A stretch of 5,792 nt of DNA from Deltaproteobacteria bacterium (GTDB lineage Bacteria; Desulfobacterota; Deferrimicrobia; Deferrimicrobiales; Deferrimicrobiaceae), in NCBI GenBank assembly GCA_021802685.1, contig JAJZRM010000203.1, positions 1-5,792 on the forward strand, written 5' to 3'. Both the position numbers and the translations under genes were made by a program. The notes under the pieces are model-generated. The model worked only from the letters and a program-made list of their open reading frames with translations, had not been told where the DNA came from and ran no database searches. Position 1 is the stretch's first letter. Every line of letters starts with the position of its first letter. Positions 1 to 5,792 of the stretch are shown piece after piece.

Positions 1-638
1 AGGTGCTCCCGCGCCCCGCGCAGGAACGCCCCCGGGCGCCCCGACGGCCGGGGGGCGCCGGCCGTCCGGTTATCGCGGTTCCCTCGGGGGAGCCGGTCCG
101 GCGGGAGCGGCCGGGGGTATACGACGACGTCCGCCGCAAGTTCCATGTCCGCCGATTTTTCAAACAGGGAGAAGGGGAAACGTGTGGAAAGGGACGCTTC
201 GACGGTCACCGTCCGGCCGCGGCGGGCGGGGTGGAACGGGATCACGCGGGTGGCCGAACCGCGGGCGGCGATGTCCGGAAACCGAACCGTCAGGATCCCG
301 CCGTCGAGCCGCAGGCGGGCGGAAAGGGAGATCGCCGGGAACCGCTTCCCCGCGGTGGAACAGGAAACCGCGAGGAACGCCTCCTCCCCGGCGAACGCCT
401 CGGAAGCGGGCCGCACGGACAGGGACACCCGCCGAAGCGTCCACTCCGACAGGAATCCGGAAACGACGATCAGCGACAGGTTCATGCTCAACGCGAGGTA
501 CAAAAGGTTGTTCCCCGTGTTGATCGCGGCGGCCCCCACGCCGAGGGTGATCAGGATGAACGCCTTCCCCTCGGGAGTGACGCGGAGGCGGCGGGGGAAA
601 CGGAACCGGCGGGAAGCGCCGGGGGGACGCGGCGTCAC
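1..638 (-). CDS. DUF58 domain protein, MoxR partner (partial, C-terminus beyond window)
   Basis: 212 complete codons are present, and the gene runs off the left edge. I read it from a GTG whose last two bases form the start of the moxR TGA stop (GTGA overlap). No other plausible start lies near, since the first in-frame ATG is codon 52, inside the membrane region. After a basic N-terminus comes TPEGKAF (about residues 21-27), then two hydrophobic segments (about 26-39 and 47-64) separated by INTGNNLLYL, a hallmark of the DUF58 family. A beta-rich stretch follows (about 70-175) with TRFPFSLFEKS (152-162) and VVVYPRP (171-177), also typical. The window ends at FLRGAREH, just before the expected conserved core (family pattern YRPGD...IHW), so that core cannot be inspected. 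DUF58 proteins are membrane-anchored and of unclear biochemical role; beside MoxR ATPases they are thought to be clients or partners in envelope or metal-cofactor protein maturation. There is no close Shine-Dalgarno (a GGAGGAG lies about 26 bases upstream), so translation is probably coupled to moxR. Family assignment is firm; cellular role is unknown. Confidence 0.88.
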   Translation of the reverse strand, partial: MTPRPPGASRRFRFPRRLRVTPEGKAFILITLGVGAAAINTGNNLLYLALSMNLSLIVVSGFLSEWTLRRVSLSVRPASEAFAGEEAFLAVSCSTAGKRFPAISLSARLRLDGGILTVRFPDIAARGSATRVIPFHPARRGRTVTVEASLSTRFPFSLFEKSADMELAADVVVYPRPLPPDRLPRGNRDNRTAGAPRPSGRPGAFLRGAREH

Positions 639-1573
639 AGCGGCGCGGGCACGGTCGCGAGGATCTCCTCCAGGATGGCCCGCGCGGCTTCCGTCCCCGC
701 GGCGCCGCCCCGGGGAAACATGCGATGGCACAGGACCGCGGGGGCCGTGCGCCGGACATCGCCGGGGGTCACGTGGTCCCGCTCCTCCATGCGCGCCAGG
801 GCCTGGGAGGTGTTCTTCAATCCGATCGCGCTTCGGGGGGATGCTCCCAGCCGGACCGCGGGATGGTTCCGCGTCGCGGAGGCGATCCGCTGGATGTAAT
901 CCACCACGGCGTCGTGGACGGCCACGCGGTCCACCTCTTCCCGGAGGGAGCGCACCTGTTCCGGCATCATGGCGGACGGGATCCCGTTCCGCATCGTGAG
1001 GAGGTTGTTCTCCCGGATGAGCCGCCGCTCCGAGTCGCGGTCCGGGTAGTCGAGGCGAAGCCGGAGGTTGAACCGGTCGAGCTGGGACTCGGGGAGCGGG
1101 TACGTACCGTGCTGCTCGTACGGATTCTGGGTGGCGATCACGAGGAAGGGGTCCGGGAGGGGGTAGGTCCGGTTGTCCACCGTCACCTGCCGCTCGCTCA
1201 TCGCCTCGAGCAGGGCGCTTTGGGCCCGCGGGTTGCCCCGGTTGATCTCGTCCGCGAGGACGACGTTCGCGAAGAGGGGGCCGGGGGAGAAGACGAACGA
1301 TTTCCGGTCCGTGTCGAGGATGTGCACGCCGATGATATCCTGTGGAAGAAGGTCGCTCGTGAACTGGATCCGCCGGAAGGTCCCGGAGATCCCCGCGGAC
1401 AGCGCCCGCGCCAGCGTGGTTTTTCCCGTGCCGGGAACATCCTCGAGGAGGATATGCCCGCCGGCCAGGAAGGAGGCCATCGCCAGGTCGACCGCCTCCC
1501 GCTTCCCGAGGAGGACGGCCTCCACGTTGGCGCGGAACCTCGACAACGACTTCGAGAGCGGCTTGGCGTCCAT
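635..1573 (-). CDS. MoxR-family AAA+ ATPase
   Basis: The protein has 312 residues, normal for the family (about 300-340), and is complete. Visible motifs in order are Walker A DVPGTGKTT (45-53, catalytic K51), Walker B VVLADEINR (104-112, D108/E109), sensor 1 VIATQNP (145-151, N150), the arginine-finger stretch LPESQLDRF (160-168, R167) and sensor 2 GASPRSA (243-249, R247). QFTSDLLPQDIIG (70-82) and FSPGPLFAN (95-103) are also characteristic of MoxR proteins. The C-terminal helical lid includes RDHVTPGDVR (265-274). The protein is a cytoplasmic ATPase believed to act as a chaperone that assembles or activates partners, usually DUF58 and von Willebrand A proteins; the DUF58 gene follows with a 4-base overlap. 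The ATG at 1573 is chosen because GGGAGA lies 10 bases upstream (minus strand) and the family N-terminus begins there; longer readings enter the divergent radC gene. An ATG six bases further upstream is in another frame. The methanol-dehydrogenase moxR name is not implied, because no such genes are seen. Confidence 0.95.
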   Translation of the reverse strand: MDAKPLSKSLSRFRANVEAVLLGKREAVDLAMASFLAGGHILLEDVPGTGKTTLARALSAGISGTFRRIQFTSDLLPQDIIGVHILDTDRKSFVFSPGPLFANVVLADEINRGNPRAQSALLEAMSERQVTVDNRTYPLPDPFLVIATQNPYEQHGTYPLPESQLDRFNLRLRLDYPDRDSERRLIRENNLLTMRNGIPSAMMPEQVRSLREEVDRVAVHDAVVDYIQRIASATRNHPAVRLGASPRSAIGLKNTSQALARMEERDHVTPGDVRRTAPAVLCHRMFPRGGAAGTEAARAILEEILATVPAPL

Positions 1574-1603
1574 CGCTTCATTATCTCCCAGGGAAGAGGA
1601 TCT

Positions 1604-1632
1604 TTGACAAACATCGGGAATGGTATTTGAAT
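1604..1632 (+). promoter_or_regulatory. Putative sigma70-type promoter for the radC-plsC-rnj-ftsK unit
   Basis: A perfect -35 hexamer TTGACA (1604-1609) is followed by a 17-base spacer and TTGAAT (1627-1632), which matches the -10 consensus at 4 of 6 positions. Transcription would begin near 1639, downstream of the ATG at 1631 and upstream of the Shine-Dalgarno at 1654. The promoter therefore agrees with the 1664 start for radC and disagrees with the 1631 start. This comes from inspection only; no operator or activator site is recognisable. Confidence 0.45.
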
Positions 1633-1653
1633 GGATTTCCCGCATTTCGCTTC

Positions 1654-1659
1654 GGGAGG
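1654..1659 (+). promoter_or_regulatory. Shine-Dalgarno of the RadC-like gene
   Basis: GGGAGG lies four bases before the ATG at 1664. The spacing is short but workable. The alternative ATG at 1631 has only a weak GGGAA about 10 bases ahead, so this site decides the start in favour of 1664. Confidence 0.5.
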
Positions 1660-1663
1660 CGGT

Positions 1664-2242
1664 ATGCGGATCGTTCCGGGCCGGGACGGGCGTCCCCTGG
1701 AACATGCGGAGGAAGGGGATCTGTTCGGGCTGGCGTTCCCGGACGCCGGGGAGGAAATGCGCCGGGCGGCTTGCGGGGGTCCCCACCGCGATCCCGCGAT
1801 GGCCCTTCGGTGGGAAGCCGTGGTGGAACTCGCCCGAAGGGTTCTTTCCGCCCCGCTTCCGCGCCAGGAACCTTTCCGGTCCGGGGCCGACGTGTTCGGG
1901 AGATACCGGTATCTGCTCGCGGATTCCCCGGTGGAGGTGTTCCTCTCCGTGCTCCTGGACGTGAAGCACCGCCCCCTGCGGGAGGAGCGCGTGTCGGCGG
2001 GGATCCTCGACGGCAGCCTCATCCACCCGCGGGAGGTGTTCGTCGCGGCGGTCCGGGAACGGGCGGCGGCCGTCATCCTCGTCCACAACCACCCGAGCGG
2101 AGATCCCGCGCCGAGCGCGCAGGACCGCGAAGTGACCCGGCGGCTGCGATCGGCAGGCGGAATCCTCGGCATCCCGGTGATCGACCACGTTATCCTGGGA
2201 GACGGCTCGTTTTTCAGTTTTCGGGAGGAGGGGGATTGGTGA
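1664..2242 (+). CDS. radC: RadC-family JAMM/MPN+ domain protein with shortened N-terminus
   Basis: The protein has 192 residues from the ATG at 1664, or 203 from an in-frame ATG at 1631. I prefer 1664 because of its GGGAGG and the likely promoter position. In the 203-residue numbering, the C-terminal half is a complete RadC/JAB domain (about 84-200): SPVEVFLSVLLDVKHR (99-114), the HPREVF stretch (132-137) and the metal-binding JAMM motif HNHPSGDPAPSAQD (152-165), with ligands H152, H154 and D165. It ends with DHVILGDGSFFSF (185-197). All residues expected for a zinc-binding JAMM site are present. The N-terminal part is unusual: the helix VVELARRVLSAPLPR (64-78) matches the linker helix of RadC, but the upstream helix-hairpin-helix with its GxG turn and the usual RERL...LSDAELL region cannot be recognised. 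RadC proteins were once thought to act in DNA repair, but that evidence was withdrawn and their role is unknown. The gene overlaps the next gene by four bases (GTGA). Confidence 0.88.
   Translation: MRIVPGRDGRPLEHAEEGDLFGLAFPDAGEEMRRAACGGPHRDPAMALRWEAVVELARRVLSAPLPRQEPFRSGADVFGRYRYLLADSPVEVFLSVLLDVKHRPLREERVSAGILDGSLIHPREVFVAAVRERAAAVILVHNHPSGDPAPSAQDREVTRRLRSAGGILGIPVIDHVILGDGSFFSFREEGDW
2223..2230 (+). promoter_or_regulatory. Shine-Dalgarno of plsC
   Basis: GGGAGGAG inside the last codons of the RadC-like gene lies eight bases before the GTG at 2239. It supports this GTG over upstream starts that would run back through radC. An in-frame TTG at 2236 is a minor alternative. Confidence 0.6.
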
Positions 2243-2955
2243 TCGGCGGCGTTCTGCGCTCCGCGGCCGTCATGGCGCTTACGGGCGGCGCCTCCCTCGC
2301 GGCGTTTCTCGCGGGATCCGCGGGGCCGGGGGAACCCGCGGCGTCGCGCGTCATGGGCTGGTGGGGGAAGACCTTCATCCGGCTCGGAGGGTGGAATGTC
2401 CGCGTGGAGGGGATGGAAACCTTGCCCTCCGGAGGGGCCGTGCTGGTGTCCAACCACCAGAGCCTCGTCGACATCCCGCTCCTGCTGTCCGCTTTCCCGC
2501 GCCCCGTCCGGTTCCTCGCCAAGCGGGAACTGGGGGAAATCCCCCTGTTCGGAAAGGCGATGGCGGCGGCGGGGAACATCTTCATCGACCGGGACGATCC
2601 GCGGAACGCCGTCCAGATGCTCCGGAACGCCGCCGCCCGCCTTTCGGACGGCCAGCTGCTCGCCGTCTTCCCCGAGGGCAGGCGCAGCCGGGACGGATCG
2701 GTCGGAGAGTTCAAGCCCGGGGCGTTCTACCTCGCCCGGAAAACCGGCGCGCCGGTGGTTCCGGTGTACATCGACGGCGGGTTCCAGGCGTTGCCGAAGG
2801 GGGCGCTGCGGTTCCGGCCCGCGCGGCTCGCCGTCCGCGTGCTTCCGCCCCTCCTCGCCGCGGAGGGGGCGGGGGGATCGATGGAACGGATCGCGGAGGC
2901 CGCCCGGGAACGGATCCTCGCCGCGGCTTCCCAAAGGAGGGATCGGGACGAATGA
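2239..2955 (+). CDS. plsC: 1-acyl-sn-glycerol-3-phosphate acyltransferase (PlsC/LPLAT family)
   Basis: The protein has 238 residues, the usual PlsC length. This enzyme family transfers an acyl chain to the sn-2 position of lysophosphatidic acid at the inner membrane, giving phosphatidic acid for phospholipid synthesis. All four acyltransferase blocks are visible: motif I NHQSLVD (72-78, catalytic H73 and D78), motif II GNIFIDR (112-118), motif III FPEGRRS (144-150, with R where T is commonest) and motif IV around APVVPVYIDG (171-180). A hydrophobic N-terminal segment (about 3-26) probably anchors it in the membrane. The GTG start overlaps the stop of the RadC-like gene (GTGA) and has a strong Shine-Dalgarno; longer readings of this frame upstream lie over radC and have no family similarity. 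The end overlaps the rnj start by four bases (ATGA). The acyl-donor type and exact lysolipid substrate cannot be read from the sequence, so a related lysophospholipid acyltransferase is possible. Confidence 0.93.
   Translation: MIGGVLRSAAVMALTGGASLAAFLAGSAGPGEPAASRVMGWWGKTFIRLGGWNVRVEGMETLPSGGAVLVSNHQSLVDIPLLLSAFPRPVRFLAKRELGEIPLFGKAMAAAGNIFIDRDDPRNAVQMLRNAAARLSDGQLLAVFPEGRRSRDGSVGEFKPGAFYLARKTGAPVVPVYIDGGFQALPKGALRFRPARLAVRVLPPLLAAEGAGGSMERIAEAARERILAAASQRRDRDE
2933..2941 (+). promoter_or_regulatory. Strong Shine-Dalgarno of rnj inside plsC
   Basis: AAAGGAGGG is close to the full anti-Shine-Dalgarno complement and ends 10 bases before the ATG at 2952. It lies within the last codons of plsC. 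It sets the rnj start and suggests that RNase J is well translated, beyond simple coupling to plsC. Confidence 0.6.
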
Positions 2956-4601
2956 CGCTTCGCGTGATGCCGATGGGCGGGTTGGGAGAGATCGGGATGA
3001 ACTCCATGGTGTTCGACGACGGCGCCTCCGCGCTGCTCCTCGACGCCGGCCTCATGTTCCCCGACGAAACCATGCTGGGGGTCGACTACGTCGTCCCCGA
3101 CTTCTCCGTCCTCCGCGACATGGCCCCGCGCCTGTCCGGGTTGCTGTTGACCCACGGCCACGAGGACCATATCGGGGCGGTCCCGTTCCTCCTCAGGGAG
3201 TACGACCTCCCCGTGTACGGCACCCCGTTGACGCTCGGGCTGCTCCGCCACCGCCTCGCGGAGCACGGTCTCGATGAGGCGCGGCTCATTCCGATCGCCC
3301 GGGACGCCCGGTTCCGCATCGGCCGTTTCGACGTGGAGGCGTTCCCGGTGTGCCACAGCATCCCCGACGCCGTCGGGTACATCCTGCGCTGTGGAGAGGG
3401 GGTATTCGTTCACACGGGAGACTTCAAGATCGACCCGTTCCCCCTGGACGGCATGCCCACCGCCATCGGGCGGCTGCGGGAACTGTCCCGCGGAGAGACC
3501 GTCACGGCGCTGTTCTCCGACTCCACGAACGTGGAGCACGACGGGACCAGCCTCCCCGAAAAGTTCGTGGGGGAAGCCCTCTCGGAGATCTTCGGGCTGT
3601 CCTCCGGCCGCGTCATCGTGGCCATGTTCTCGTCGAATCTCCACAGGATCCAGGAGGCCGTCAAGGCGGCCGGACGGTGCGGCCGGCGAGTGGCCCTTTG
3701 CGGGAAGAGCATGGTGCGGAACGTGGGGACGGCGATCGACCTGGGGTACTTCGTCCTCCCGAGCCCCGGCATCCTGATTCCCGTGGAGGATGTGACGACC
3801 CTCCCCGACCGGGAGGTCGCGGTGTTGACCACCGGAAGCCAGGGGGAACCCCGGTCGGCGCTGACCCTGATGGCGCTGGGGGAACATAAGCACGTCAAGA
3901 TTCGTCCGGGGGACACCGCGGTGCTTTCCTCCAAGTTCATCCCCGGGAACGAGCGGGCGATCGCCAGCGTGATCAACCGGCTTTTCCTCGCGGGGGCGGA
4001 CGTCCTCTATGAGAAGATATCCGAGGTCCACGTGTCCGGCCACGGGAGCCGGGAGGAGCTCGAGACGATGATCGCCGCGGTCCGCCCGGAGCATTTCGTC
4101 CCCGTGCACGGAGAGCCGAGGCTGCTCATCCGGCACCGGAAACTGGCAGAGGCGATGGGCGTGCCGAGCACGGAGCTGCTCCTGGACGGCGACATCCTGG
4201 AATTCGAACGGGGAAGGATGTCCCGCGCCGGACGGCTGGAAGTGGGGCATCTCTTCGTGGACGGAAGGGGGGTGGGAGACATCGAGAGCCTGGTGCTCAA
4301 GGACCGGTTCCACCTTTCCCAGGTCGGCCTGGTGATGGTCGTTCTCGCGCTTTCCTCGGCCACGGGCGAGGTCCTCTACGGTCCGGACATCATCACGCGG
4401 GGCGTGATCACGGAGAACGGCGAGGAGGCGCTCGTCGAGGGGGCGCGGGAAGAGGTCCTGCGGACCCTCGAAGAGTCCGGCCCGGACGCGAGGACCGATT
4501 CCGCTGAAATGCAGTCCGAAATCCGGCGCGCCCTCCGCAGGTACTACAACAAGCGGCTCGACCGGAAACCGATGATCGTTCCCGTGCTGATGGAGCTATA
4601 G
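2952..4601 (+). CDS. rnj: Ribonuclease J (metallo-beta-lactamase/beta-CASP ribonuclease)
   Basis: The protein has 549 residues, matching the family (about 550-560), and is complete. RNase J combines endonuclease and 5'-to-3' exonuclease activity and takes part in mRNA decay and rRNA maturation in the cytoplasm. After the typical opening MPMGGLGEIGMN (6-17) come the zinc ligands: HGHEDH (68-73; H68, H70, D72, H73), H135 in PVCHSIPD and D157 in HTGDFK. The beta-CASP insert follows, with FSDSTN (188-193) and GKSM (251-254). VSGHGSREEL (361-370) holds the conserved H364, and PVHGE (384-388) gives the last metal-binding histidine H386. The C-terminal domain (about 440-549) ends in the expected RKPMIVPVLMEL. 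All catalytic residues are present, so activity is likely. The ATG is fixed by AAAGGAGGG and by the family N-terminus; a longer in-frame reading begins inside plsC and has no family match there. ftsK starts three bases after the stop. Confidence 0.97.
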   Translation: MTLRVMPMGGLGEIGMNSMVFDDGASALLLDAGLMFPDETMLGVDYVVPDFSVLRDMAPRLSGLLLTHGHEDHIGAVPFLLREYDLPVYGTPLTLGLLRHRLAEHGLDEARLIPIARDARFRIGRFDVEAFPVCHSIPDAVGYILRCGEGVFVHTGDFKIDPFPLDGMPTAIGRLRELSRGETVTALFSDSTNVEHDGTSLPEKFVGEALSEIFGLSSGRVIVAMFSSNLHRIQEAVKAAGRCGRRVALCGKSMVRNVGTAIDLGYFVLPSPGILIPVEDVTTLPDREVAVLTTGSQGEPRSALTLMALGEHKHVKIRPGDTAVLSSKFIPGNERAIASVINRLFLAGADVLYEKISEVHVSGHGSREELETMIAAVRPEHFVPVHGEPRLLIRHRKLAEAMGVPSTELLLDGDILEFERGRMSRAGRLEVGHLFVDGRGVGDIESLVLKDRFHLSQVGLVMVVLALSSATGEVLYGPDIITRGVITENGEEALVEGAREEVLRTLEESGPDARTDSAEMQSEIRRALRRYYNKRLDRKPMIVPVLMEL

Positions 4602-4604
4602 GCG

Positions 4605-5792
4605 ATGACCGACCCGGCGAAGATCAAGCGGGATACCCTGGCGATCCTGTTCCTCACGGTGGGGCTGTTCCTTACCCTGGCGCTGGTGTCGTTCCACCAG
4701 CTCGACCCGTCCCTCTCCGCCGCCGGCACGCCGGAAGGACCGGTGCGGAACTGGGGCGGGAAGGTGGGGGCGGTCGTCTCCGACCTGCTGCTGCAGCTGT
4801 TCGGCATCGGCGCCCTCGGATTCCCCGTGATCTGCCTTCTTCTCGCGTACTGGACCTTCCGGGGGGAGGGGATGCTCGGAAAGTGGGGGCGCGCCGCGGG
4901 GGGCCTGCTCGCCGTCTGTTCCCTCCTGGGGATACTGAGCTTTTTCACCGGGCACGTCTCGGTCCTCGGGCAGGACATCTTCCTGCCGGGGATCGCGGGG
5001 GACCTCCTCGGGAAGCACCTCCTCGGGAAACTGCTGAGCACGGTGGGGGGCGTTCTCCTGCTGACCGCCCTTCTGCTGTTCTCCCTGATGCTGGTCACGG
5101 GGCTTCCGTTGAGCGGGCTTCCCGGGCTCTGGCGCCGGGAGGCGGCGTCCGGGGATGTCCGGGCGATGGTGAAGGAGAAGCTCGTTCCGAGGGAGGCGTG
5201 GGAAGACGATCCCGTCTTCGCGGAGCGGCGGGAGACGGTCCGGGAGGATTTCCCCGCCCCGCCGCGCGTCGTCCCGCCCCGGCCCGCGGACGAGGAGGCG
5301 TCTCCTCCGCGGGCCGCCGGAAAGGCGTTCGTCCTCCCGCCGCTCGACCTGCTCGAACCCGGCCGGGGGAAGGAGGAAGGCGTCGACGCTTCGGCGCTGC
5401 AGGAGAACGCGCAGGCGCTCCTGTCGAAGCTGGCGGAACACGGCATCGACGGGGCGATCACGGAAATCCGCACCGGGCCGCTGGTCACCATGTACGAGTT
5501 CCGGCCCGCGCCGGGGATCAAGGCGAACAAGGTGTCGGCGATGGCGGACGACCTGGCGCTCGCGATGCGGTGCGAGTCGGTGCGCGTCGTTCCGAACATC
5601 CCCGGAAAGGGCGTGATGGGGTTCGAGATCCCGAACGTCCGGAGATCCTCCATCGTCCTTCGGGAGCTGATGGGGTGCGCGGTCTATGCCTCCGCGGCTT
5701 CCGTCCTCACCCTCGCGCTGGGGAAGGACATCTTCGGCGAGCCGGTCGTCCGGGACCTCGGGAAGATGCCCCACCTGCTGATCGCCGGCGCC
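4605..5792 (+). CDS. ftsK: FtsK/SpoIIIE-family DNA translocase (partial, N-terminal part)
   Basis: 396 codons are present before the window edge. FtsK/SpoIIIE proteins sit at the division septum and pump double-stranded DNA through an ATP-driven hexamer so that chromosomes are cleared and dimers resolved. The sequence shows four membrane segments (about 11-30, 56-83, 97-117 and 146-168), then a charged, proline-rich linker (about 176-243), the conserved FVLPPLDLLEP (242-252), and the alpha subdomain of the motor: GPLVTMYEFRPAPGIKANKV (291-310), DDLALAMR (315-322) and IPGKGVMGFEIPN (332-344). The last residues, PHLLIAGA (389-396), lead straight into the expected Walker A GATGSGKS, which is cut off, as are Walker B and the C-terminal gamma DNA-reading domain. 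The linker is short, as in SpoIIIE, compared with the several-hundred-residue linker of E. coli FtsK. The ATG at 4605 has TGGAG nine bases upstream, within the rnj end. Family is certain; which of several possible paralogues it is cannot be told. Confidence 0.96.
   Translation, partial: MTDPAKIKRDTLAILFLTVGLFLTLALVSFHQLDPSLSAAGTPEGPVRNWGGKVGAVVSDLLLQLFGIGALGFPVICLLLAYWTFRGEGMLGKWGRAAGGLLAVCSLLGILSFFTGHVSVLGQDIFLPGIAGDLLGKHLLGKLLSTVGGVLLLTALLLFSLMLVTGLPLSGLPGLWRREAASGDVRAMVKEKLVPREAWEDDPVFAERRETVREDFPAPPRVVPPRPADEEASPPRAAGKAFVLPPLDLLEPGRGKEEGVDASALQENAQALLSKLAEHGIDGAITEIRTGPLVTMYEFRPAPGIKANKVSAMADDLALAMRCESVRVVPNIPGKGVMGFEIPNVRRSSIVLRELMGCAVYASAASVLTLALGKDIFGEPVVRDLGKMPHLLIAGA

Larger units (their letters stand above)
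1574..1663. promoter_or_regulatory. Divergent intergenic/leader region between moxR and radC
   Basis: This is the only non-coding stretch of note in the window, about 90 bases between the moxR start and the preferred radC start, and it is visibly richer in A and T than its surroundings. It must carry the promoters for both divergent units unless those lie inside coding DNA. Near its centre is TTTGACAAA (1603-1611), which reads TTTGTCAAA on the other strand, so a -35-like hexamer is present in both directions. I see no rho-independent terminator or riboswitch-like structure in it. Confidence 0.6.

Noticed and set aside
160..759. Minus-strand reading frame overlapping the DUF58 gene
   Set aside because: It is low-complexity Arg/Pro/Gly sequence. 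The frame starting at the GTG at 638 carries the real DUF58 motifs.
3..999. Plus-strand reading frames of about 280-300 codons over the left arm
   Set aside because: They are antisense to the DUF58 and moxR genes and contain no recognisable domain.
1580..1610. Minus-strand promoter TTGTCA, 19 bases, GATAAT for moxR
   Set aside because: Not listed as a feature because the spacing is long and the predicted start would exclude the moxR Shine-Dalgarno; kept only as a speculative part of the divergent-promoter finding.
1627..1830. Possible frameshift hiding a normal RadC N-terminus
   Set aside because: Neither of the other plus-strand frames in this stretch encodes anything like the RadC N-terminal helices or a helix-hairpin-helix.
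2727..4313. 528-codon open reading frame on the minus strand across rnj, and a 578-codon one over 1198-2934
   Set aside because: They are antisense to well-recognised genes, rich in Arg, Pro, Gly and His as expected from GC-rich shadow frames, and show no family motif.
4544..5774. Minus-strand reading frames of about 370-390 codons across ftsK
   Set aside because: The plus strand encodes an unmistakable FtsK with membrane segments and conserved motor motifs; the opposite frames are compositional artefacts.
1..5792. Terminators, tRNA/rRNA genes, CRISPR repeats, insertion sequences or attachment sites
   Set aside because: Gene junctions are overlapping or nearly so and leave no room for terminators. 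I found no tRNA-like stretch, spaced repeat array, transposase or terminal inverted repeats by reading both strands.

Overview
This is a gene-dense, very GC-rich bacterial window with six protein-coding genes and almost no intergenic DNA. The make-up is housekeeping. The GC-rich codon use, a FtsK/SpoIIIE translocase with a short linker, a PlsC-type acyltransferase and an RNase J directly upstream of ftsK all fit a chromosomal locus of a Deltaproteobacteria-like (Desulfobacterota, Geobacter-like) organism. That taxonomic guess rests on remembered gene order and base composition and could be wrong. I see no mobile element, CRISPR array, RNA gene or phage gene.

The left arm (1-1573) reads on the minus strand. 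It carries a MoxR-family AAA+ ATPase (1573 down to 635), followed with a 4-base GTGA overlap by a DUF58 protein that runs off the left edge. This is the classic MoxR/DUF58 pair, in which the ATPase is thought to act as a chaperone for a membrane-linked partner; von Willebrand A-domain genes often follow, but they would lie outside the window.

The only real gap is a short, relatively AT-rich stretch (about 1574-1663) between the two divergent units. It holds a reasonable sigma70-like promoter for the right arm (TTGACA, 17 bases, TTGAAT).

The right arm (1664-5792) reads on the plus strand as one tightly packed unit: a RadC-family JAMM protein with a degenerate N-terminus, a PlsC-type 1-acylglycerol-3-phosphate acyltransferase, ribonuclease J and the N-terminal part of an FtsK/SpoIIIE DNA translocase. 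The first two junctions are 4-base stop/start overlaps (GTGA, ATGA) and the third is a 3-base gap, so cotranscription and translational coupling are likely. The genes cover phospholipid synthesis, RNA processing and chromosome segregation. Nothing indicates one shared pathway; growth-linked co-expression is the simplest reading.

I did not find a clearly new system. The points most worth a second look are the RadC-like protein that has lost a recognisable helix-hairpin-helix region, the coupled four-gene operon, and the compact divergent promoter.
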